From assembly GCF_013170845.1 (NCBI RefSeq), contig NZ_CP033367.1:3287001-3351000 (forward strand): a stretch of DNA of 64,000 nt. The letters run 5' to 3'. The translations under genes and the position numbers were made by a program. Below, piece after piece: positions 52,671-61,400 of the stretch. Source of the stretch: Mesorhizobium loti R88b. GTDB taxonomy: Bacteria > Pseudomonadota > Alphaproteobacteria > Rhizobiales > Rhizobiaceae. How positions within the stretch are numbered: position 1 is the first letter of the stretch; every line of letters starts with the position of its first letter. The notes below the pieces were generated by a model. It was given only the letters and a program-made list of their open reading frames with translations, did not search any database and was not told the origin of the DNA.

Positions 52671-52802
52671 ATGCATCGTGTGATTTTTCGGACAATTATC
52701 CTCCTGGGCGCGCTGGCGCTGCTCGGCTGCGAACGAAACAGCCCCTTCGCCAAGCCCGAACAGCCGGCGAAGTCCTCGGCTGAGTCCATGTGGTCGCCGT
52801 GA
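52671..52802 (+). CDS. Very small lipoprotein
   Basis: 43 residues: MHRVIFRTIILLGALALLGC is a lipoprotein signal with lipobox, followed by a short polar tail rich in Pro/Ser/Glu. AAGGA lies about 6 bases upstream. Similar to small entericidin-like or unknown lipoproteins; function not assigned. Confidence 0.6.
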   Translation: MHRVIFRTIILLGALALLGCERNSPFAKPEQPAKSSAESMWSP

Positions 52803-52903
52803 CTGGCAGGGCGCGGTGGAGCCGCCCATGCCGCGTGCGGTAACTGTTTATTCTCTGGTTTTGCCGCAGATTGCCCCTGGGGTGGGGCAAACGAAATCAG
52901 AAG

Positions 52904-54997
52904 ATGGCGCGTCAGGGCAAGAAAAGTCGCAATGAAGAGTTTTGGGCGCTGGCGCTTGAACGCGCTCATCTTGGCGTCTGGGACTGGGATATTGCAAACG
53001 GTAGCTGCTTCTATTCGCCGACATGGTGGCGCATGCTCGGCTATGAGGAGGGCGAGCTTGCCGATACGGCCGATCTCTGGCTGCAACTGACGCATCCCGA
53101 CGACCGTGAGCGGGCGCTGGCCAGCGGCGACGCCCACATTGCCGGCTTGACCCCGTCGATCGAGACCGAAATCAGGCTGAAGCACAAGCAGGGCCACTGG
53201 GTCTGGGTGCTCGACCGCGGCGGCGTTGTCGAGCGCGACGCGCTGGGAAAGCCGGTCAGGCTGATGGGCGTGCAGACGGACATTTCGAAGCAGAAGGCAG
53301 CCGAAGCCGCGCTTGAACAGGTCAATGTGCGCTTCCGCCTGGCGCTCGCCGCCAGCGGCACCGGCATCTGGCACTATGACATGGCCACCAACAAGAGCTA
53401 TTGGGACGCCCGTACCAGGGACATATTCGGCCTCGTTGCCGACACCGACGAGGTGACAGGCGACCTCTGGCACAGTTTTCTGCATCCCGACGACAAGGAA
53501 GCCACCGAGCGCGCCCACCAGCCGTCACCCGGCTCGGATGCGGTTACCGCCTCGCAATACCGCATCATCAAACGCGACGGCGAGATCCGCCATGTCGAAT
53601 CGCTGGTGCGCTTCGTCGCCGCCGCCGGCACCGCGGGCCAGGTCCTCGGCACTGTGCGCGACATCACCGAGGACAAGCTGCGCGAACAGGAACTGGCCTT
53701 CGCTGCCCGCCACGACGCGCTGACCGGCCTGTGGAACCGCTCCGCCTTCGACAGGCTCCTTGCCGACCATATCGCAACGGGCGTGCCGTTGGCGGTGTTC
53801 TATGTCGATCTCGACTACTTCAAGGCGCTCAACGATTTCGCCGGCCATGCCGCCGGCGATCTGGCGCTGAAGAGCGTGGCGGCGGGCATTGGCCGCTGTC
53901 TGCCGCCATCGGCGCATGCGGCGCGGCTGGGCGGCGACGAGTTTGCCCTGCTGGTGCCGCATTGCGACGCGGCACAGGCCGAGCGGCTGGCCAGCGCCAT
54001 CCTGGCGGCCGTGCGCGGGGCGGATCTCGGCCTAGCCGCGACCTCGCGGCGGCTCGCGGCAAGCATCGGTATCGCCATGGTGCATGACCATACCACCACG
54101 GTCGCCGACGCGTTGGCCTGCGCCGACGACGCCTGCTACGCGGCCAAGGCCGCCGGGCGCGACCGTTTCGCGGTGTTTTCGGCCGAGGCCAATTCCGGCG
54201 GGCTCAATGCGGCGCGGCTCGCCGCCGACACGGTCGACGCCATGGAGGACGGAAGGCTGAAACTGTTCGGCCAGGAGATCCACCGGCTGGGTCGGCCCTG
54301 GGACGAAAGCCGCCACGTCGAGGTGCTGGCGCGGCTTGTCGGGCGCGGCGGCCGGCTGATCCCGCCCGGCGAATTCATACCGGCAGCGGAGCGCTTCGGC
54401 ATTGCAGCCCGGCTCGATCGCTGGATCATCCGCACCGCGCTCTCGCTGCACGGCGCGGCGATGAAGTCGGGTGCGATCACGCTCGGCTTCAACCTGTCGG
54501 CGCAGACGCTGAGCGATCCCGCTCTGTGGGACTTCGTCGACAGCATCATCGAGGAAACAGGGGCGCCGCATTCCGGCATCGGCTTCGAGATCACCGAAAC
54601 CGCCGCCGTCACCAATTTCGACGCCGCCGAGACGTTCGTGCGCAAGGCGCGCGAGCGGCGCTGCCGGGTCAGCCTCGACGATTTCGGCGCCGGCATGAGC
54701 TCATTTGAATATCTCAGGCGCTTTCCGGTCGATGCCATCAAGATCGACGGTTCCTTCATCGAGCACATCACCGAAAGCCGCTTCGACCGCGAGATCGTGC
54801 TGGCCATCACAAGCATCGGCCGCAGCCTCGGCTGCGACGTGGTCGGCGAGAAGATCGAGCGTCAGGATACGCTTGGCATGCTCAGCGACATGGGCGTCGC
54901 CTTCGGCCAGGGGTTCCTGCTGCATCGGCCGGAACCGCTGGAGCAGGTTGTCACCCGCGCCACCATAATGGCTGGCGCGGTCCGCAAGGCATCGTAA
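52904..54997 (+). CDS. PAS-PAS-GGDEF-EAL cyclic-di-GMP protein
   Basis: About 697 residues, cytoplasmic. Two PAS domains (about 15-125 with GVWDWDIANGS, and 130-260 with GTGIWHYDMATNKSYWDARTR), then GGDEF at about 270-435 with the intact RLGGDEFALL signature, then EAL at about 440-680 (EVLARL in place of EALLR, GFNLSAQ, EITETA, LDDFGAG, VGEKIE). It may both make and break c-di-GMP. The RxxD inhibitory site is not seen before GGDEF. The TTG at 52871 is also possible; the ATG at 52904 is preferred. Confidence 0.92.
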   Translation: MARQGKKSRNEEFWALALERAHLGVWDWDIANGSCFYSPTWWRMLGYEEGELADTADLWLQLTHPDDRERALASGDAHIAGLTPSIETEIRLKHKQGHWVWVLDRGGVVERDALGKPVRLMGVQTDISKQKAAEAALEQVNVRFRLALAASGTGIWHYDMATNKSYWDARTRDIFGLVADTDEVTGDLWHSFLHPDDKEATERAHQPSPGSDAVTASQYRIIKRDGEIRHVESLVRFVAAAGTAGQVLGTVRDITEDKLREQELAFAARHDALTGLWNRSAFDRLLADHIATGVPLAVFYVDLDYFKALNDFAGHAAGDLALKSVAAGIGRCLPPSAHAARLGGDEFALLVPHCDAAQAERLASAILAAVRGADLGLAATSRRLAASIGIAMVHDHTTTVADALACADDACYAAKAAGRDRFAVFSAEANSGGLNAARLAADTVDAMEDGRLKLFGQEIHRLGRPWDESRHVEVLARLVGRGGRLIPPGEFIPAAERFGIAARLDRWIIRTALSLHGAAMKSGAITLGFNLSAQTLSDPALWDFVDSIIEETGAPHSGIGFEITETAAVTNFDAAETFVRKARERRCRVSLDDFGAGMSSFEYLRRFPVDAIKIDGSFIEHITESRFDREIVLAITSIGRSLGCDVVGEKIERQDTLGMLSDMGVAFGQGFLLHRPEPLEQVVTRATIMAGAVRKAS

Positions 54998-55011
54998 TCA
55001 AGGCATCGTCA

Positions 55012-55212
55012 TCATTGCCGCGCGGCCGAGCGCGGAAACTCCAGCACCCCGGCCTCGGGCCGCCTGTGCTGGGCCTCCACCACGGTTTCGATCAACTGGT
55101 CGAGGACCTCGCATGCAGAGCGGCTGGCCTCGTCATTGCCGCGCAGATGGTGGTAGGCGCGCTCAAGATGGATGCGGGCAGCTGAAAAATCGCTGGTCAA
55201 TGGTCCCTCCAT
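55012..55212 (-). CDS. Small helical protein, unknown
   Basis: 66 residues, mostly helical: SDFSAARIHLERAYHHLRGNDEASRSACEVLDQLIETVV. No signal peptide. It resembles small conserved Mesorhizobium proteins of unknown role. Convergent with the c-di-GMP gene. Confidence 0.6.
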   Translation of the reverse strand: MEGPLTSDFSAARIHLERAYHHLRGNDEASRSACEVLDQLIETVVEAQHRRPEAGVLEFPRSAARQ

Positions 55213-55413
55213 GATCCCGCCCTAATGTATCTTGGCCTGCCTGGTGGAACGCGGGGTAAATATCCACAGTCGGGTTTTATTCAAATGCCGCTGAAGTTTG
55301 CCAGAATATGGACCGGGGCCAGAATATCGACCGGGACAGGCGCGCAGGAGCAGGAGAGGCATGCGGGATCGCGAGGGCGGTGGCTGCCGGTGCTGTCCGG
55401 CTGGCCACAACGG

Positions 55414-55442
55414 GCGGCCGATCGAGCCTGTCGATCGGCCGC
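55414..55442 (-). terminator. Hairpin after the autotransporter gene
   Basis: GCGGCCGATCGA pairs perfectly with TCGATCGGCCGC over a 5-base loop, 12 bases beyond the autotransporter stop. No T run follows, so it may only slow polymerase or protect the 3' end. Confidence 0.55.
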
Positions 55443-55454
55443 CGGTTCGTGTCG

Positions 55455-58400
55455 TCAGAACTTGACGCTGAGCGTGCCCTTGAGGGTGTGCTCCAGCGCG
55501 CCGGATCCAAGCTGCCCGCTATAGGTGAGGTCGAGGCTGCTCTTTTCCGCCAGGCGCCAGTCCGCACCCGCTTCCAGCACCAGTGCGTCGCGGGCGATCG
55601 GCACGCCGCTCACCGCAAACGCATCGCTGCCGGCGAAGGCAAAGGTTTCCGTTGGCACCACGTCCGAATAGGCGTGCTGCCAGCCCACCAGGCCGTGCAC
55701 GCGCAGCAGGCTGTCTCCAGCCGTGATGTCGGTCGCGGCCCTCAGGCCGAGCGTGGTGTAGGGGACATCGCGGGTGATGCCATCGCTGGTCAGCGCCGCG
55801 GGGCCGCCGGTCTCGGTGAAGCCGTCGGCATTCAGATGGACATAGGCGGCGTTGACGAAGGGCTCGAAGTCGATGCCGTTGGCGGTCATGGCGTAGCCCA
55901 TCTCGCCGAACAGATAGGTCGTCGAGGCATCGTAGTCGGCGCTCAGCCTGTCGGCGAAGCCCGGGAATGCGACGGTGCGGTCGGTCTTGACCTGATACCA
56001 GTCATGACCGACGCCGAAGCGCAGGCCGATATGGTCGAGCTGCGTGCCGGCATAGGCCATGATGTGATAATTGTTGCTGGACCCCGACGACTGGCGCGCA
56101 TCGACGTCGAACGACGAATGCGAATAGCCGGCCGCCGCGCCCACCAGCCAGTTGTCGCCAACCGGCCCGTCGACGCCGATCAGAAGACCGCCAAGCGAGT
56201 GCGTGAGCTCGGCGGCATTGCCGTCGCCGCTGAATTTTCCCCAGCTGCCGATGGCCTGCGACCAGACGGTGAAACGCTCGCGCTCGGGCGTGGCCGCCGA
56301 ACAGCTCATCAGCGGATCCTTGAGATCGACATAGGAGCCGGGATCGGATGGCTCGGCTGCAAGCCCTGATATGATGCGGTCGGCCATGGTCTTGCGCATG
56401 AAGCGCGTTTCGTCGATCAGGGCGCTGGTCACGCTCGGGTGGATCTCGCCCGAAAGCTGGTCCAATGCCGCTTGCGCCTGGGCTTCCGAGCCGTTGAGGA
56501 TGGCGGTCACGATCGGGTTGGACGGATCGAGCGTCTCGACCGCGTTGCCGACGCTTTGCTGGTTGGGCGTCTGGCCGACATCGCCGATGGAGGTGCCGTT
56601 GCGGTTGACCTCAACCTCGACCGCGTCCGGCTGGTAGATCAGCGTCGGCGTCAGGAAGGCCGAGCCGCCGGCCGCCGCAACCGTGGTGAAGGTTCCGCCG
56701 ACGCCGCTGCCCGAGGTGATGATCACATAGGTGGTGCCGGCGATCATCATGCCGCCGACATTGACCGTGCCGCCGGTAAGCGTGGTGGCGCCGGACGCGG
56801 CGATGAGGTCGCTGGTACCGCCCGCGCCGACATCGACCGCCAGCGTCGAACCCGCCGCAAAGGCGACATCGCCGGCAACATTCAGCGTGCCGACCGGATT
56901 GCCGCCGGTCGGGCTGCCCGGCGCAACGGTCCCGCCGGCGGCGGCATCGATTCCGCCGACGGTGCCGGTCCCCGCCAGCGTTCCACCAGTGTCGACGGCG
57001 ACCGTGGAATTGGCGATCGAGCCGGTGATGTCGAGCGTGCCGCGGAGCACGTTGGTCGGACCGGTATAGGTGCTGGTGCCCGACAGCGTCAGAAGGCCCG
57101 TATCGATCTTGTCGAGGCCGAGGCCGCCCGCGCCATCCTCGATGGTGCCGGCGAAGCTGCCGGCGCCGGCGCTGAGCACAGCCGCGGCACCGCCGTCATT
57201 GGTGATGGTGGCGCCGGCCGATCCGGTCAGGTTGGTGGCCGTCGCGCCAAAGCCGTTGAGGTCGAGCGTGCCTTGCGCGCCGATATTGAGCGTTGCGCCG
57301 GTTCCCGCCGTCAGCGTGCCGGCGGCCGCGTCGCCAAGCCGTAAGGTGCCGAAATCAGCCGAAAGCGTCACTCCGTTGCCCACCGAGGCGCCGGCGCCGT
57401 CCAGGGCCACGATGCCCGTGTTGCCGGCCGAGCCGATGTGCAGATCCGCCCCGGCTTCAAACCCGAGCGGTCCGCGAAGTTCGGCGGCGATGCCGGTCTG
57501 GGCCGACAGCGTCGCAGCGGTGCCCGCCGCCAGGTCGAGCCCGTTGTTGAAGGTGCCGTTGGCGGCGAGGATCAGCTGTGTTCCAGCGCCGAGCGTCGCG
57601 TCACCAGTACCGAGCGCGCCGGTGTTGCCGGCGATGACAACCCCGGCAGTGATATCGAGGCCGCCGCCGAAAGTGTTGGCGCCGTTGAGCGCCAGCGTGC
57701 CGGCACCGGTCTTGATCAGGCCGTTGGCGGCGCCACCCGAGATGATGCCGCCCAGAGTGCCGGTCCCGGCGGCGACGTCGAGCGAGGCATCGCCGCTGCC
57801 GGTCAGGGCGATGTTGTTGCCGAGCGAAATCCCGGCGCCAAGGCCGAGCGTGGCGCCTCCGGCAAGCGAAGCATCACCGCTGCCGAGCGCGAGATTGTTG
57901 CCGGCGATGACGGTGCCGACGCCGATGACGAGACCGCCGGCAAAGGTGTTGGCGCCGTTCAGCACCAGCGTGCCGGTTCCAGTCTTGGTCAGGCTGTCGC
58001 CTGCTGCGCCCGAGATGATGCCGGCAAGCGTTCCGGTGCCGAGCGTGACGTCGAGCGAGGCATCGCCGGTCAAGGCGATGTTGTTGGCAAGTGCGATGCC
58101 GGCGCCGAGGCCGAGCGTGGTGCCGCTGGCCAGGGTGGCCGCTCCGCTGCCCAGTGCTGTGTTGTTGCCGGCAATGACAGTGCCGGCATTGATCGCGAGG
58201 CCGCCGGCGAACGTGTTGGCGCCGTCGAGCGCCAGCGTGCCGGCGCCGGTCTTAATCAGGCCGTTGGCGCCGGAGATGACGCCGGTCAAGGTGCCGATGC
58301 CGAGCGCGACGCCGAGCGAGGCGTCGCCGGCGCCGGTCAGGCCGATATTGTTGTCAAGCGTGATGCCGGCGCCGAGGCCGAGCGTAGCGCCACCGGACAG

Positions 58401-61400
58401 GGTGGCCGCTCCGGTGCCCAGTGCGCTGTTGTTGCCGGCAAGAACGGTGCCGGCAGTGATGTCGATGCCGCCGGCGAATGTGTTGGCGCCGGTCAGCGCC
58501 AGCGTGCCGGCGCCGGTCTTGATCAGGCCGTTGGCGGCGCCGCCAGAGATGATGCCAGTCGATGTGCCCGTGCCGAGCGCCACGTCGAGTGAGGCGTCGC
58601 CGGTGCCTGTCAGGCCGATATTGTTGCCGAGCGTGATGCCGGCGCCGAGGCCGAGGGCAGCGCCGCCGGCAAGGCTGGCCGCGCCGGTGCCGAGAGCCTG
58701 ATTGTTGCCGGCAAGGACGGTGCCGGCATTGATGTCGATGCCGCCGGCGAAAGTGTTGGCGCCGTTGAGCGCCAGCGTGCCGGCGCCGGTCTTGATGAGA
58801 CCGTTGGCAGCGCCGCCTGAGATGATGCCGGTCAAAGTCCCGGTGCCGAGCGCCACATCAAGCGAAGCGCTGCCGGTGCCGGTCAGACCGATATTGTTGC
58901 CGAGCGTGATGCCGGCGCCAAGCCCAAGCGTGGCACCGCCGGCGAGTGAAGCCGCACCGCTGCCGAGAGCCGTGTCGTTGCCGGCGACGACGGTGCCGGC
59001 GCTGATGTCGATGCCGCCGGCAAACGTGTTGGCGCCGTTCAGCACCAGCGTTCCGGTGCCGGTCTTGATCAGGCCGTTGCCAGCTCCGCCGCCGGAAATG
59101 ATGCCGGTCAAGGTGCCGGTGCCGAGCGCCACGTCGAGCGAGGCGCCGCCGGCGCCGGTCAGGCCGATGTTGTTGCCGAGGGTGACGCCGGCGCCCAGGC
59201 CAAGCGTGGCGCCGCCGGCCAGCGACACCGGATTGGCGGCGAGGCCGAGGGCCGTGTTGCTGCCGGCGACCAGCGTGCCGCCGCCAATGGTGACGGCGCC
59301 GGTAAAACTGTTGTTGCCGGTCAGCGTCAGCGTGCCCGCACCGGTCTTATCGAGCGCGATGTTGCCGGTGATCGTGCCGGCGAAATTGCCGGCGGCGATG
59401 CCGAGCGTCGCCGCGGCGCCGGCATTGCCGATGGTGCCGCCGGCGACGCCGGTCAGGTTGCCGATCGTCGCGCCGAAACCGTTGAGGTCGACCGCGCCGG
59501 TGGCGGCGACATTGAGCGTCGCATTGGCCAGTGTCGCGCCGATCGCCGCGTCGTCCAGCTGCAACGTGCCGAAATCGGCTGACAGCGTGGCGCCGGCGCC
59601 GATCGTGCCGGCACCGGCGAGGCCGACAATGCCATTGTTGGTCACTGTCCCGATGCCGAGCGTGGCGCCGGCGCCGAGATTGAGCCCGCCGCCAAGCGTG
59701 GCGGTGAGGCCGGCGCCCGCCGACAGCGTACCGCCGAGCCCGGCGCCGAGATTGAGTGCATTGTTGAAGGTGCCGGTGGCGCCGAGCGTTAGTTCGGTGC
59801 CGGCGCCAAGCGTGACCTGGCCGATGCCGCCAGGGCCGCTGCCCAGCGCATTGACATTGGTCGCCAGCACCGAGCCGGCGCCGATGGTCAGCCCGCCGGT
59901 GAGGCCGATATTGTTGCCGCCAAGCGTCAGTTGCCCGGCACCGGTCTTGATCAGCGCATTGCCACCGCTGATCGCGCCGGTCAGCGTTCCAACGCCGAGC
60001 GAGACATCGAGCGTGGCATTGCCGGCGCCGGTCAGGCCGATATCGTTGCCAAGCGTGATGCTGGCGCCGAGGCCGAGCGTGGCGCCGCCGGCGAGCGAAG
60101 CCGCGCCGCTGCCGAGCGCGAGGTTGTTGCCGGCGATGACGGTGCCGGCGCCGATGGTGAGACCGCCGGCAAAAGTGTTGGCGCCGTTGAGCGCCAGCGT
60201 GCCTGCGCCGGTCTTGATGAGGCCGTTGGCGCCGGAGATGATGCCGGTCAAGGTGCCGATGCCGGCCGAAACGTCGAGCGAGGCACTGCCGGCGCCGGTC
60301 AGGCCGATATTGTTGCCAAGCGTGATGCCGGCGCCGAGGCCGAGCGTGGCGCCACCGGCCAGCGAAGCTGCGCCGCTGCCGAGCGCGAGATTGTTGCCGG
60401 CGATGACGGTGCCGGCGCCCATGGTGAGACCCCCAGCAAAGGTATTGGCGCCGTTGAGCGCCAGCGTGCCGAGGCCGGTCTTGATCAGGCCATTGGCGGC
60501 GCCGCCGGAGATGATGCCGTTCAGCGTGCCGATGCCGGCGGAGACGTCGAGCGAGGCGCTGCCGGCACCGGTCAGGCCGATATCGTTGCCAAGCGTGATG
60601 CCGGCGCCGAGGCCGAGCGTGGCGCCACCGGCGAGCGAAGCCGCGCCGCTGCCGAGCGCGAGATTGTTGCCGGCGATGACGGTGCCGGCGCCGATGGTGA
60701 GACCCCCAGCAAAGGTGTTGGCGCCGTTGAGCGCCAGCGTGCCGGTGCCGGTCTTGATGAGGCCGTTGGTGCCGGAGATGATTCCGGTCAAGGTGCCGAT
60801 GCCGGCGGAGACGTCGAGCGAGGCATTGCCGGCACCGGTCAGGCCGATATCGTTGCCGAGCGTGATGCCGGCGCCCAGCCCAAGTGTCGCGCCGCCGGCG
60901 AGCGAGGCCGCTCCGCTGCCAAGCGCAAGGTTGTTGCCGGCGATGACGGTGCCGGCGCCGATGATGAGACCGCCGGCAAAGGTGTTGGCGCCGTTCAGCG
61001 CCAGCGTGCCGAGGCCGGTCTTGATCAGGCCATTGGCGGCGCCACCGGAGATGATGCCGTTCAGCGTGCCGGTGCCGAGCGCTACGTCAAGCGTGGCGGC
61101 GCCGCTGCCGGTCAGGCCGATGTCGTTGCCGAGCGTGATGCCGGCGCCGAGCCCCAGCGTCGCGCCGCCGGCGAGGTCGGTAGCCCCGGTGCCGAGCGCG
61201 CTGTTATTGCCGGCGATGACGATGCCGGCATTGATATCGATGCCGCCGGCGAAGGTGTTGGCGCCGTTGAGTACCAGCGTTCCGGTGCCGGTTTTGATCA
61301 GGCCATTGGCAGCGCCGCCTGAGATGACGCCGTTCAGCGTGCCGATGCCGGCCGCGACATCGAGCGAGGCGTTGCCGCTTCCGGTCAGGCCGATGCCGTT

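Noticed and set aside
57070-58701. Open frame of 543 codons antisense to the autotransporter
   Set aside because: Same reasons as the longer antisense frame; low-complexity product.
57600-61320. Regular repeats considered as a CRISPR array
   Set aside because: Units are 260-276 bases, continuous and coding; there are no short repeats with unique spacers and no cas genes.
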